Shown here: in pieces, positions 48,840-57,952 of the stretch
Layout of the letters: each line of letters begins with the position of its first letter
Position numbering within the stretch: position 1 is the first letter of the stretch
Assembly: GCF_004771275.1 (NCBI RefSeq)
Contig: NZ_RQEV01000011.1
Coordinates: forward strand, 124,001-188,000
Reading direction: 5' to 3'
Length of the DNA stretch: 64,000 nucleotides
Origin: Leptospira fluminis
GTDB taxonomy: Bacteria; Spirochaetota; Leptospiria; Leptospirales; Leptospiraceae
The notes under the pieces: model-generated
What the model was told of the DNA's origin: nothing
Database searches by the model: none
Seen by the model: only the letters and a program-made list of their open reading frames with translations
Made by a program: the position numbers and the translations under genes

Positions 48840-49445
48840 TTAGATTCTCGCCAAAACCTTCCCTCTGAGTTTATAAAACGGAATCAGTCCGTAGTTTCGC
48901 GAGTCTGTGGAAAATTCCCGGTTGTCCCCCAGTACCAAAAAATATCCCGGAGGAATCCTTCCCGAATCTCCGATTCCGACATTCCCGGCAACGCTTACCA
49001 CGGGAACGACCGAAAGAGAGGGCGCTTGGGTCTTAAAGCCCGGCTTAATAAAGGGTTCCTCCAGAGAAGAATCGTTGATATGGATCCGTCCTTCCGAGAA
49101 CCGGAAAAAATCTCCGGGCAATCCGACCACCCTCTTCAAACTTAGCTCCGCGCCGACTCCATCCAAGACCAAAACGTCGAATCTGTCTATTTTCGAATCC
49201 ACAAGGGACCAAGTCCAAGGCCCTACCCTTGCCGGAAATCCCCATTTTTTTACCAACACCAAGTCTCCGTCCTGAAAACTAGGCATCATGGAATTTCCGG
49301 TGATAAAATAGAATTGGATCACGAAAATTCTGAGATACAGTACGGAGGCGATCGCTAAAAGAACGGGAAGCGCCTTTTTTATCCAAAGCAATAGAGTGAA
49401 TCGAAATGCGCCGACACTGGTTAAAAATGGCATGCTTTTCCACAC
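48840..49445 (-). CDS. lepB: signal peptidase I
   Basis: Serine/lysine-dyad membrane peptidase of 201 aa removing signal peptides from exported proteins. Visible: one hydrophobic helix (ALPVLLAIASVLYLRIFVIQFY), catalytic Ser in GNSMMPSFQDGD, Lys in LKRVVGLPGD, and the LGDNREFSTDSRNYG box. Length fits a short single-anchor type. ATG at 49445 is followed by another Met four residues on. First in a minus-strand group with PBP and DUF115. Confidence 0.94.
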   Translation of the reverse strand: MWKSMPFLTSVGAFRFTLLLWIKKALPVLLAIASVLYLRIFVIQFYFITGNSMMPSFQDGDLVLVKKWGFPARVGPWTWSLVDSKIDRFDVLVLDGVGAELSLKRVVGLPGDFFRFSEGRIHINDSSLEEPFIKPGFKTQAPSLSVVPVVSVAGNVGIGDSGRIPPGYFLVLGDNREFSTDSRNYGLIPFYKLRGKVLARI

Positions 49446-49565
49446 CCGTTCCCGACGAGTTTCTTTTCCATTAGACTCGAATCCGTTTTCCGCACAACGT
49501 CAAAATCGGAGTTTCGAAGCGAATTCTACTTGCCCGAGCCCTTTTTCCGATACAATATATTCGTC

Positions 49566-50105
49566 ATGTCAGATAACAACGTCGTTCAAAGTTACATCGA
49601 CCGCTATCGTACGGAAAGGGGAAAAATGAAGGCCTTCCTCTCGAAGTTTCCTTTTTACGGCGATATCATAAAAAACGAGGAATATTATAACGCGGATCGC
49701 CTCGTTAGAGAGGAACTCTCGAGAAAAATCGGTTCCTTAAAGGAACCGATCCGAAGAATCGAAGAAGGTTTCGTAAATGATCGGAGGATGGATCTTATCG
49801 GTTCCACCGAGATTCTGCTTTCCCTGATCGAAAGATTAAAAAACGAAATTACCGGCGCCGGATACGGTCTAACTAGCCTGGGCACCGGGTTCAAACCGGG
49901 AGAAAACGAATTAACCCAACTATCGGAATGGGATTATTCCTTATTGAAGCATTCCGAAGAACTCGGGGAAAAAGCGATTTCGAACGGTGTAAAATCCTCC
50001 GATTCCGTCGAATCCGTCCGGAATTGGGTAAGCGACTTTCGAAGCGAATTAGATCGTTTCGCGGAAGCGCTGAGAGCCAGACGAAACGTGTTTCTCAAGA
50101 AATAA
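49566..50105 (+). CDS. helical protein of unknown function, 179 aa
   Basis: Predominantly helical and charged, no cysteine, no signal peptide or membrane segment: RGKMKAFLSKFPFYGD, ELSRKIGSLKEPIRRIEEG, LIERLKNEITGAGYG. I do not recognise a family. ATG 49566 has no ribosome site, but TACAAT at 49551-49556 and TTGCCC at 49530-49535 are close enough for a nearly leaderless transcript. It is followed by the SPFH-SHOCT gene after 63 bp on the same strand. Confidence 0.65.
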   Translation: MSDNNVVQSYIDRYRTERGKMKAFLSKFPFYGDIIKNEEYYNADRLVREELSRKIGSLKEPIRRIEEGFVNDRRMDLIGSTEILLSLIERLKNEITGAGYGLTSLGTGFKPGENELTQLSEWDYSLLKHSEELGEKAISNGVKSSDSVESVRNWVSDFRSELDRFAEALRARRNVFLKK

Positions 50106-50168
50106 TTTCATAGTTTTTTCGTTTGCACTGAAGTACGCGGACGGGTAACATCTTTATAAGGAGCGATT

Positions 50169-51167
50169 ATGGCATTAATAGACGTCATCAAATACGAGGG
50201 GAATCCCGGAGAAGTCGTTTGGAAATTTCCCAGAAACGACATCAGCACTTTCGGACAATTGGTCGTAAACGAAAGCCAGGAGGCCGTGTTTTTCAAGGAA
50301 GGAAAGGCCCTGGACGTATTCGGTCCCGGAACTCATACTTTAAAAACCGGAAACGTTCCGATTCTGGAGAAACTCGTCAACCTACCCTTCGGAGGACAGA
50401 CTCCTTTTACCGCCGAAGTCGTGTACGTTAACAAAGCCTTGATTCAGTTGAAATGGGGAACTCCGACTCCGATCCAGGTGGAAGATCCCAAATATATGAT
50501 CACGCTGGGAGTAAGAGCATTCGGAACTTATAATATTAAGGTAACGGATTCAAAATCCTTCGCGATCACCGTAGTCGGGTCCAAAGGAGCCTACAATCAG
50601 GACCAAGTCGATAACCTTTTCAAACCGATGATCGTCACCCGTTTGAGCGACTTTTTGGCCGAAGTAGTTCTGAAAAGCGGAGAACCGATCACTAGACTCA
50701 GCCAGCACTTGGAGGAATCCTCTTCCGCCGGAAAAACGAAAATCCAACCCGATTTTGCGAAATACGGAGTCGAGGTCGTGGACTTTTTCGTACAGTCCAT
50801 CAATTTCGATCAAAACGATCCGAATTTCCAAAAAATCCAGAAGGTACTTACCGACAAGTTCGAGATCGAAACTCTGGGCGGAATGTACCAACAAAAAAGG
50901 ATGCTGGACATCGGAGAAACCGCTGCCGGAAATCCCGGAGGTAACGCGGGGGAAGGAATGTCCGCCGGAATGGGATTGGGTATGGGAATGAATATGGCGA
51001 ACATGATGGCCAATATGATGGGACAACAGAACCAGAACAATGCCGCCGCGAACGGACAAAACGACGCGACGACAAGGTTGGCAAAATTGAAGAACATGTT
51101 GGACCAAGGCCTCATTACCCAGGAAGAATTTGATGCCAAAAAAAAGGACATTCTAAACTCTATCTAA
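50169..51167 (+). CDS. SPFH-domain protein with C-terminal SHOCT motif
   Basis: Cytoplasmic 332-aa protein of the YdjI/virion-core type: residues 1-230 are an SPFH-like domain (VVWKFPRNDISTFGQLVV, VRAFGTYNIKVTD). A Gly/Met/Asn-rich linker follows (about 258-300, with repeated GMGLGMGMN and MANMMAN), then SHOCT (RLAKLKNMLDQGLITQEEF). A good AAGGAG lies 7 nt before the ATG. No membrane segment. Family members assemble on membranes or in phage-shock-like stress responses. The second SPFH protein of this window, at 25573, is lipid-anchored instead. Confidence 0.88.
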   Translation: MALIDVIKYEGNPGEVVWKFPRNDISTFGQLVVNESQEAVFFKEGKALDVFGPGTHTLKTGNVPILEKLVNLPFGGQTPFTAEVVYVNKALIQLKWGTPTPIQVEDPKYMITLGVRAFGTYNIKVTDSKSFAITVVGSKGAYNQDQVDNLFKPMIVTRLSDFLAEVVLKSGEPITRLSQHLEESSSAGKTKIQPDFAKYGVEVVDFFVQSINFDQNDPNFQKIQKVLTDKFEIETLGGMYQQKRMLDIGETAAGNPGGNAGEGMSAGMGLGMGMNMANMMANMMGQQNQNNAAANGQNDATTRLAKLKNMLDQGLITQEEFDAKKKDILNSI

Positions 51168-51170
51168 AGT

Positions 51171-52523
51171 ATGAGTTCCACGCTTACGCGATATAAGGCC
51201 GAATTTCGATGCATTAACGAGTCCTGCGCTTCCGTATACGACCTGAACGAAGTCGTATACGAATGCAAAAAATGCGGAAGTCTGCTCGAAGTTTCCCACG
51301 ATCTGGATGCCTTACGCGAAAAAAGCGGCCAGGAGTGGAAAGACCTATTCGATTCCAGATTCCGTTCCGTCAAATTCCCCAACACTTCCGGGATTTGGAA
51401 TAAAAGGGAATGGGTCCTCCCTCATGCGGAGAACTCGGAAATCGTAAGCTCGGGAGAAGGACTTTCCCACCTTTTTTCCTCGGATCGATTCGCAAAAGAC
51501 CTGGAGCTGGGCGGACTCTGGATCAAGCAATGCGGAATCTCTCACACCGGATCGTTCAAGGATCTAGGCATGACCGTCCTTCTGACTCAAGTACGACACA
51601 TGTTGAACCGAGGAGTTCCGATCCGAGCGGTAGCATGTGCGAGTTCCGGAGACACTTCCGCAGCGCTCGCGTCCTACGCGGCTAAGGCGGGCATCCCTGC
51701 GATCATTTTTCTTCCCGCCGGAAAAGTTTCCCAAGCGCAACTGATACAACCCGTCTCCAACGGAGCAAAGGTTATTGCCTTGGAAACCGACTTTGACGGT
51801 TGTATGAAGATCGTGAAGGAAGTCACGAAGGAGGCCGGAATTTATCTTGCCAACTCCATGAACAGCCTGCGGATCGAAGGACAAAAAACGATAGCCCCGG
51901 AAATCCTACAGCAACTGGAGTGGGAAGTTCCCGATTGGATCATCATCCCGGGTGGAAACCTCGGAAATGTCTCCGCATTAGGAGCCGGTTTTGAAATGGC
52001 CGAAAAATTAGGTCTGATCCGTAAGCGTCCTCGAATCGTTTTGGCACAGGCGGAAAACGCGAATCCCTTGTATCTCTCCTACTTAAAAAACTTCCATGAA
52101 TTTGCGGCAATGGACGCAAAGCCGACTTTGGCCTCTGCGATACAGATCGGAAATCCGGTTTCGGTTCAAAAAGCGATCAAAACCTTAAAGTCGTTTAACG
52201 GAATCGTAGAACAGGCCAGCGAAGAGGAATTATCCGATGCCGCTGCCCGCGCAGATCTTTACGGTCTGTACAACGATCCTCACACGGGAGTGGCACTTGC
52301 CGTCTTATACAAACTCTTGGCGAAAGGGACGATACAGAAGGGCGAAAAAGTAGTCGTTGTTTCCACCGCTCATGGGTTAAAATTCACGGAATTTAAACTC
52401 AAATTTCATGAGGGGAAAATCTCCGGTACCGATCCGAAATTAGCGAACCAAATCCGCTCTTGCCGCCCCGAAACCGGGCCGGTGATGGATGAGATCGCGA
52501 AATTCCTACAGGGAAAGAGCTAA
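51171..52523 (+). CDS. thrC: threonine synthase
   Basis: PLP enzyme of 450 aa converting O-phosphohomoserine to threonine. A small N-terminal zinc-ribbon-like part (CINESCASVYDL, YECKKCGS) precedes the PLP fold, as in the long bacterial form. SHTGSFKDLG holds the PLP lysine, ASSGDTSAAL the phosphate site, and PGGNLGNVSA the second glycine loop. Stop of the preceding SPFH gene is 3 nt away. Cytoplasmic amino acid biosynthesis. Confidence 0.94.
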   Translation: MSSTLTRYKAEFRCINESCASVYDLNEVVYECKKCGSLLEVSHDLDALREKSGQEWKDLFDSRFRSVKFPNTSGIWNKREWVLPHAENSEIVSSGEGLSHLFSSDRFAKDLELGGLWIKQCGISHTGSFKDLGMTVLLTQVRHMLNRGVPIRAVACASSGDTSAALASYAAKAGIPAIIFLPAGKVSQAQLIQPVSNGAKVIALETDFDGCMKIVKEVTKEAGIYLANSMNSLRIEGQKTIAPEILQQLEWEVPDWIIIPGGNLGNVSALGAGFEMAEKLGLIRKRPRIVLAQAENANPLYLSYLKNFHEFAAMDAKPTLASAIQIGNPVSVQKAIKTLKSFNGIVEQASEEELSDAAARADLYGLYNDPHTGVALAVLYKLLAKGTIQKGEKVVVVSTAHGLKFTEFKLKFHEGKISGTDPKLANQIRSCRPETGPVMDEIAKFLQGKS

Positions 52524-52622
52524 AATTTCCTGATTTTTGGGTTTTTTATCCTGATTTTTTTCGTAGGAAAGCCTCGTTTTTTTCTCGAAAACGTGGACCG
52601 GTAAATATAATCGATAATCCGA

Positions 52623-53360
52623 ATGAATGAAGGAATCGAGGAGTTTTCCCAGGAATTCCTATTCGAAATAGAAACAGCCGTTAAAAAAGAAGAGCCAGTC
52701 TCTATAATTACGTATGTCCTGAGTAGTAACGGCGAATCCAAGCTCAAACACCTGATACATACCGTCCTGGCCAAATACGGAAGGGAAGATTTAATCGAAC
52801 TTCTTTTCACGTCCGCAAAGGAACTGATCGTCAATGCGACAAAGGCCGCCATTAAGCGGGTGTTATTCCGAGAATTGGGTTTGGACATAAACGATTCCAG
52901 CCAATACGACCAGGGGATGACTTCGTTTAAAGAAAATCTGGTAAGTCGTAAGTTTCCGTATTACCGCCGTAAAATGAAGGAAAACGGACTTTTCGTAAAA
53001 GTAACTCTAAGTTTCAACAAGGACAGAATCATCCTCTTAGTTCAGAACAATTTTAATCTTGCGAGCCGCGAGGAAAAAAGGATCAGAGAGAAGTTCATAC
53101 ACTCTAAAGAATTTGACAATCTCTTCGAGTACTATATGAAGTACGGAGATACGACGGAAGGAGCCGGGATGGGCATCACCATGGTGGAAATTCTGGTAGC
53201 CCAAAGTGGCTATGACCGGCATCTGTTTACCATCTACAGCCGCCGATCCGAGAACCGCACTGTGGCTCGAGTGGAGATTCCCTTGGCGGAAGATTACATA
53301 CCGAGAAGACATCGTTATCAAAAATGGTTGCAAGAAAAATCAAGGAGCTTCATCGAATAG
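52623..53360 (+). CDS. stand-alone GHKL-like domain protein
   Basis: 245 aa with the same domain as the N-terminal part of the HDOD protein at 6902-8425. The N-box-like AKELIVNATKAAIK has Asn71, LLVQNN has Asn132-Asn133 where the Asp-x-Gly block of kinases would lie, and EGAGMGI (169-175) is the glycine box. No dimerisation, receiver or output domain is attached. It may act as an anti-sigma-like or partner-binding module. TATAAT at 52606-52611 is only 11 bp from the ATG, suggesting a short or absent leader. Confidence 0.78.
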   Translation: MNEGIEEFSQEFLFEIETAVKKEEPVSIITYVLSSNGESKLKHLIHTVLAKYGREDLIELLFTSAKELIVNATKAAIKRVLFRELGLDINDSSQYDQGMTSFKENLVSRKFPYYRRKMKENGLFVKVTLSFNKDRIILLVQNNFNLASREEKRIREKFIHSKEFDNLFEYYMKYGDTTEGAGMGITMVEILVAQSGYDRHLFTIYSRRSENRTVARVEIPLAEDYIPRRHRYQKWLQEKSRSFIE

Positions 53361-53394
53361 AAGCTCCGATAATCGCGCTTGGAACTGAGGAATA

Positions 53395-54489
53395 ATGGAA
53401 AAGAACCCGCAAACCAGTAAACTCCAGGAACAGGCAAACCTAATGAACCTGGCTTTCGAATCCGTCCTCACGGAGGAACAGGCGATCGAACTCATTCAGG
53501 GCAAATTAAAAGATGCTTATCTTTTAAAGCTTCGGATCGATGTGGAAAATCGAGCCGGAGTCGTTATCAGCTTGGTATCCAGATTCAAGCACGAGATCAT
53601 AGAACTCTATTCCCTATTCTCCAATTCCTCTCTGATCCGAAAAATCAGGACCTTCGAAGATTTCGGCCAAATCACACACGATATGGCGGAGGCCGCTCGG
53701 GAAGAAGCGGCGGATGCGGGCCTGTCCGAACAAGTCGGTCGAATTATGCACTCCAAGCTGAATAAACAGATTTTGGAAAATTACTACCCGATGTGGGACC
53801 GGAATGATACCGGAGCTCTGGTGAATATGCTGGAAAATCAGATCAAGGCCGGCTTGAAAATCAACACGGTCCGAGTGCAGGCGGATGTGGAGTTCGTTTC
53901 CAGCGTTCGAAACCGAGGTAAGACGATTTTTGCGGGAGTTCTTTCTCCGATCGTCAAACCGAAGGAAGAAGGAGAAGCGGGAGATCTGTCGGCGGTACAG
54001 GTTGATCCGGAAAAAGCTGCGGTCCAACGTCAGATAGAAGCCATTTCCAAAGGATTCGGGCGCATCGTTCCGGCAAAGACTATCCTTTCTCCGGTCAACG
54101 GAATCGACTTCGACGATCTGATAGAAGGGGACAAGGTTCTTTTTCAATTGCCGAACTCTTCTCCGGAAGAAAAGGCATTGGCCAAAACACTAGGAGCCGT
54201 CGATCAGAACGGAAATGCCAAACCGATCGTCGGTTCTTTTTTGACCATCGCATCCGGTAAAAACGAATATCATATTTTTGCAAAGGGTCCTGCCGGAGTA
54301 CTGTTGCAAGCTTTCGAGGAAAGCCCTGTACGCTTGGCCCGCCCCAAAAGCGCTACCGCAGGTGCAAATCCGAGACCTCCCGGAATGTCGGGTGGAAGAG
54401 CGCAGGAAAGTGGGAACACTCTGAACTATTTCATTCTAATCGGAGTCGTTCTTTTAGCAGGGATGCTCGCTTTCATTCTGCTGAAATAA
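53395..54489 (+). CDS. tail-anchored protein of unknown function, 364 aa
   Basis: Cytoplasmic alpha-helical body over residues 1-190 (LTEEQAIELIQGKLKDAYLL, AEAAREEAADAG), then a beta-rich domain of about 100 residues (IVPAKTILSPVNGIDFDDL, SGKNEYHIFAKGPAG). A Pro/Gly/Ser-rich linker and one terminal hydrophobic helix (LNYFILIGVVLLAGMLAFILL) follow. The C-terminal helix without an N-terminal signal marks it as tail-anchored. No known family recognised. It follows the GHKL-like gene by 34 bp on the same strand, so the two may work together. Confidence 0.7.
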   Translation: MEKNPQTSKLQEQANLMNLAFESVLTEEQAIELIQGKLKDAYLLKLRIDVENRAGVVISLVSRFKHEIIELYSLFSNSSLIRKIRTFEDFGQITHDMAEAAREEAADAGLSEQVGRIMHSKLNKQILENYYPMWDRNDTGALVNMLENQIKAGLKINTVRVQADVEFVSSVRNRGKTIFAGVLSPIVKPKEEGEAGDLSAVQVDPEKAAVQRQIEAISKGFGRIVPAKTILSPVNGIDFDDLIEGDKVLFQLPNSSPEEKALAKTLGAVDQNGNAKPIVGSFLTIASGKNEYHIFAKGPAGVLLQAFEESPVRLARPKSATAGANPRPPGMSGGRAQESGNTLNYFILIGVVLLAGMLAFILLK

Positions 54490-54520
54490 AAACCCCGAAA
54501 TCGGAAATCGATTTTTAGCC

Positions 54521-54549
54521 TTGACAAAGCTTTTTGCCGAACTTACAAA
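54521..54549 (+). promoter_or_regulatory. sigma70-type promoter for the YegP-like gene
   Basis: Perfect TTGACA (54521-54526), 17-bp spacer, TACAAA (54544-54549), 29 bp ahead of the ATG. The clean consensus suggests strong expression of the small gene that follows. Confidence 0.7.
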
Positions 54550-54578
54550 AATAAATTATTGATTAAAGAGAGAAAAAT

Positions 54579-54758
54579 ATGGCGGCGAAATTCGAAGTTT
54601 ATACGGATAAAGGCGGTAAATTCCGCTTTCGATTAAAGGCGGGAAACGGCGAAATTATCGCCGCTAGCGAAGCTTACGAATCCAAGCAAGCTTGCCTTCA
54701 TGGCATCGAATCGGTAAAAAGTAACGCGCCGATCGCTCAGGTCGTGGAAGTAAGCTAA
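54579..54758 (+). CDS. YegP-like DUF1508 protein, 59 aa
   Basis: Small gene below the usual ORF cut-off. The product starts MAAKFEVYTDKGGKFRFRLK and shows the DUF1508 signature FRFRLKAGNGEIIAASEAY followed by SKQACLHGIESVKSNA. Members are often tandem duplicates (YegP of E. coli has two copies); this one is a single unit. Function unknown. It has its own TTGACA promoter and AAAGAGAG ribosome site. It is followed by a structured repeat that may end its transcript. Confidence 0.88.
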   Translation: MAAKFEVYTDKGGKFRFRLKAGNGEIIAASEAYESKQACLHGIESVKSNAPIAQVVEVS

Positions 54759-54792
54759 CACCTTCGGATATTTTAGAAAGTCTCGAAGGACT

Positions 54793-54916
54793 CCCCACCC
54801 TACTCTGGGTGGGGGCCGGTGTGGTGGTACCCCGCCGTCCCGACTTTTGCCAAATACCAGATTTTTTCGATTTTGGAAATCTATTTTTTTGGTAAAAAGT
54901 CCGCAGGAGCTCCTGC
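54793..54916 (+). repeat. structured dispersed repeat, copy 1
   Basis: Contains hairpin 1 (CCCCACCC-TACTCT-GGGTGGGG), hairpin 2 (AGATTT...AAATCT, followed by ATTTTTTT) and a terminal palindrome GCAGGAG/CTCCTGC at 54903-54916. The second copy lies in inverse orientation at 61733-61859 with about 90 positions nearly identical. It lies between the convergent YegP-like and leuS genes, so the U tract after hairpin 2 could terminate YegP. The first 36 bp upstream of it and the rest of the gap to leuS (54917-55060) hold no gene I can support. Confidence 0.85.
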
Positions 54917-55060
54917 AAGAAATCCATTCGCTTTTATTAGATTTCCTTCAAATACAAAGTCGAACCTCTTTTCCGCTCTCTACTTAGAGTCCGGAAATAT
55001 GCGATGACCCTTAAGTTCCGGAAGAGGTTAAGGATACGCTTAGTCCGGCATCCCCCGAGT

Positions 55061-57712
55061 TTACGCCACGACCAAATTTACGAGTTTTCCAGGTACGTAA
55101 ATTTCCTTACGAACTTGCTTTCCTTCCATAAACGGTTTTATCTTATCCAGGGATTTCGCCAAAGCAAGTGCTTCCTCTTGACCAATCTCCTTAGGGGCTT
55201 TAAAATCTGCTCTCAACTTTCCGTTTACCTGAACTACGATTAACACTTCGTCATCGATTAGAAATTCCGGATCCGCAACGGGAAAATTCTCGTAGGTAAG
55301 TGAATCTTTCCTTCCGCAAAGAGCCCATAATTCTTCGGAGATATGGGGAGCAAAAGGGGCAAGCAAAAGCAAAAACGGTTCCAAAATCCTACGAGGCCGT
55401 CTTTCCGAAGGAGTGAATTCGTTTACGAAAATCATCAACTGCGAGATGGCCGTATTGAAGGAGAAATTCTGTATATCCTCGTCTACTTTACGAATGGTCT
55501 TATGGAGGATCCGTAACTCTTCATTGTTAGGTTCGAACTCGTCCAATCGGAAGGACTCTTCCGTGCCCGAATGATACAGTCTCCAGACCCGATTCAGAAA
55601 TCTGAACACCCCGTCGACCCCTCTGGTACTCCAAGGCTTAACCATTTCGAACGGGCCCATAAACATTTCGAACAGTCTCAAACTATCGGCGCCGTAATTC
55701 TGGACCACTTCGTCCGGATTCACGACGTTACCTAAGGATTTGGACATCTTTCTCTTATCCTCTCCGAGAATCAGTCCTTGATGCACCAATTTCTTAAACG
55801 GTTCGGGGGTCGTCACGTATCCTAGATCGAAGAGTACCTTATGCCAAAATCTGGAATACAAAAGATGGAGAACTGCATGTTCCGCTCCTCCTACGTAAAG
55901 ATCCACTGGCATCCAAGCTTTTTCCAGTTCGGAGTCCACGAAATGATCCGGATTATTCGGATCTATGTAGCGAAGATAGTACCAGCAAGAACCGGCCCAT
56001 TGAGGCATGGTGTTGGTTTCCCGAATTCCCACCTCACCTGTGTTAGGATCCTTATATTGTAACCAATCTCCCGCCAGAGCCAAGGGGGATTCCCCGGTTC
56101 CGGACGGTTTAAATTCCGCTAAATTCGGAAGTTCTAATGGAAGTTCGGAATCCGGAATCGCCCTCGTCACTCCGGAAGGATAATGAACTAGAGGAATGGG
56201 TTCTCCCCAATAGCGTTGTCTGGCAAAAAGCCAATCCCTTAATTTGAATTGGGTTTTTCTCTTCCCGATTCCTTTCCGCTCCGCCCATTCGGAGGTTTTG
56301 TCGAATGCCTTTCCATAAGAGAGACCGTTGATATCCAATTCAGCGGAAGAGGAATGAATGCATTTCGATTCTTTGGAATCGAAAGCTCCTTGGGAAAAAT
56401 CGCCTTCGATTACCGGAAGGATTTCCAAACCGAACTCTTTTGCGAATTCGTAGTCTCTTGAATCGTGTGCAGGGACGGCCATGATGGCTCCCGTTCCGTA
56501 ACCGTAGAGAACGTAATCCCCGATCCAAATTTGGATTTTTTTGGAAGGATCCGCAGGATTCAGAACATAGGCTCCGGTAAAGACGCCGGACTTTTCTTTG
56601 GAAAGTTCCGTTCTGTCCAGATCGCTCTTTAAGGCGGTGGACTTCCTATATTCCTGAACCTTTACCTTTCGCTCCGAGGAAGTCAACAAGTCGACCAACG
56701 GATGTTCCGGAGCCAGAACCATATAAGTAACTCCGAATATAGTATCAGGTCTAGTCGTATATACCCGGATTCCCCCGTAATTCAGATCTTTTTGGGAGAA
56801 AGTTTCGGAATCTAACTGCGATTTAGCGACATTTACCCGTTCGTTCGTAGCCGGATCGAAAGGGAAAGTGATCTCCAAACCTTCGCTCTTTCCGATCCAG
56901 TTCTTTTGCATCTCTAGCGTGGATTGGGGCCAAGAGACCAGACTTAAATCCTCTAAAAGTCTATCCGCATACGCCGTGATTCTCATCATGTACTGGCGCA
57001 TCGGCTTTCGGATCACTTCGTATCCCTTTTCGACCCATTCCTCGACTTCTTCATTGGCCAAAACAGTACCTAGTCCCGGACACCAATTTACGGGAATTTC
57101 CGCCTGGTATACCAATCGGAATCCGGAAAGAACCTGCTCTTTTTCCACCTCAGAATACTGATTCCAGTCGGAGCTACTAAACGGGCCCAAATCGTCGAAT
57201 CCTGCGGATCCTTGGGTTTCCAGCCTTTGCACCAATTCGGAAATCGGTCGGGCCTTTTTTGCATCAAAATCGTACCAAGAATCGAAAAGTTTCAGAAAAA
57301 TCCACTGGGTAAACTTGTAGTATCTAGGATCGGTTGTGGAAAGTTCCCGGTCCCAATCGTAAGACAGGCCTATAAACTTGATCTGTCTTCTGAAATTGTC
57401 TATATTCTGCTGGGTAGTTTGAGCGGGATGAATTCCCGTCTGCATGGCGTACCTTTCGGCGGGAAGCCCAAAGGCATCCCATCCCATAGGATGCAGGACT
57501 TCGAATCCTTTCATTCTTTTGAATCTGGAAACGATGTCTGTGGCCGTATATCCTTCCGGGTGCCCCACGTGCAAACCTGCACCAGAGGGATAAGGAAACA
57601 TGTCTAAACAGTAAAACTTCGGTTTAGAAGAGCGAAGGTTTGTCTGGAAGGAACGGTTTTTCTCCCAATACGTTTGCCATTTCGATTCGATTTCCCGGAA
57701 CGGATAGTCCAT
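55061..57712 (-). CDS. leuS: leucyl-tRNA synthetase
   Basis: Class Ia synthetase of 883 aa. The HIGH motif appears as PYPSGAGLHVGHPEGYT near residue 40, the editing domain covers about 230-430 with TTRPDTIFGVTYMVLAPEHP, and KMSKSLGNVV follows. The C-terminal anticodon-binding and zinc-less tail close with LVNLVVA. Standard length. On its own strand with the small Zn-type gene upstream. No T-box or attenuator could be built from the 240 bp before it. Confidence 0.97.
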   Translation of the reverse strand: MDYPFREIESKWQTYWEKNRSFQTNLRSSKPKFYCLDMFPYPSGAGLHVGHPEGYTATDIVSRFKRMKGFEVLHPMGWDAFGLPAERYAMQTGIHPAQTTQQNIDNFRRQIKFIGLSYDWDRELSTTDPRYYKFTQWIFLKLFDSWYDFDAKKARPISELVQRLETQGSAGFDDLGPFSSSDWNQYSEVEKEQVLSGFRLVYQAEIPVNWCPGLGTVLANEEVEEWVEKGYEVIRKPMRQYMMRITAYADRLLEDLSLVSWPQSTLEMQKNWIGKSEGLEITFPFDPATNERVNVAKSQLDSETFSQKDLNYGGIRVYTTRPDTIFGVTYMVLAPEHPLVDLLTSSERKVKVQEYRKSTALKSDLDRTELSKEKSGVFTGAYVLNPADPSKKIQIWIGDYVLYGYGTGAIMAVPAHDSRDYEFAKEFGLEILPVIEGDFSQGAFDSKESKCIHSSSAELDINGLSYGKAFDKTSEWAERKGIGKRKTQFKLRDWLFARQRYWGEPIPLVHYPSGVTRAIPDSELPLELPNLAEFKPSGTGESPLALAGDWLQYKDPNTGEVGIRETNTMPQWAGSCWYYLRYIDPNNPDHFVDSELEKAWMPVDLYVGGAEHAVLHLLYSRFWHKVLFDLGYVTTPEPFKKLVHQGLILGEDKRKMSKSLGNVVNPDEVVQNYGADSLRLFEMFMGPFEMVKPWSTRGVDGVFRFLNRVWRLYHSGTEESFRLDEFEPNNEELRILHKTIRKVDEDIQNFSFNTAISQLMIFVNEFTPSERRPRRILEPFLLLLAPFAPHISEELWALCGRKDSLTYENFPVADPEFLIDDEVLIVVQVNGKLRADFKAPKEIGQEEALALAKSLDKIKPFMEGKQVRKEIYVPGKLVNLVVA

Positions 57713-57865
57713 ACCGAGAGAATTTTTCCCTAGGTCCAGAATCCAATTCTTTTTTGAGAATCACTTGTGCGAGATTGCGATGGAAAGCTTGGAATTCGAA
57801 GCCGATCTTTCCTTCATTCTTTGGAAAATAGGAACCGAAAGAATCGAAACAGGTCAAAAACGAGG

Positions 57866-57889
57866 AAAGCCGGGAAAAACCGGCTTTTT
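57866..57889. terminator. intrinsic terminator-like hairpin, 64 bp beyond the small zinc-protein gene
   Basis: AAAGCCGG-GAAAAA-CCGGCTTT forms an 8-bp stem (57866-57873/57880-57887) with TT further on the plus strand. On the minus strand the U tract is broken (CTTTCCTCGTTTTT), but this is the side on which the zinc-protein gene ends. A plus-strand transcript is not otherwise seen. Confidence 0.5.
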
Positions 57890-57952
57890 ATCATTCCAAA
57901 TCAGCATGAGGAGGCTGGAGAAAAAGAAAGAGAACGTTCCGAGCGAATCGTT

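Noticed and set aside
54664..54927. 87-aa minus-strand frame over the YegP-like gene and the repeat
   Set aside because: Most of it is the complementary strand of a real small gene and of the structured repeat, and similar residues at the second copy arise from the repeat alone.
57713..57952. T-box or amino acid attenuator ahead of leuS
   Set aside because: I find no specifier-loop arrangement or T-box sequence. The hairpin at 57866-57889 fits better as the 3' end of the small zinc-protein transcript.
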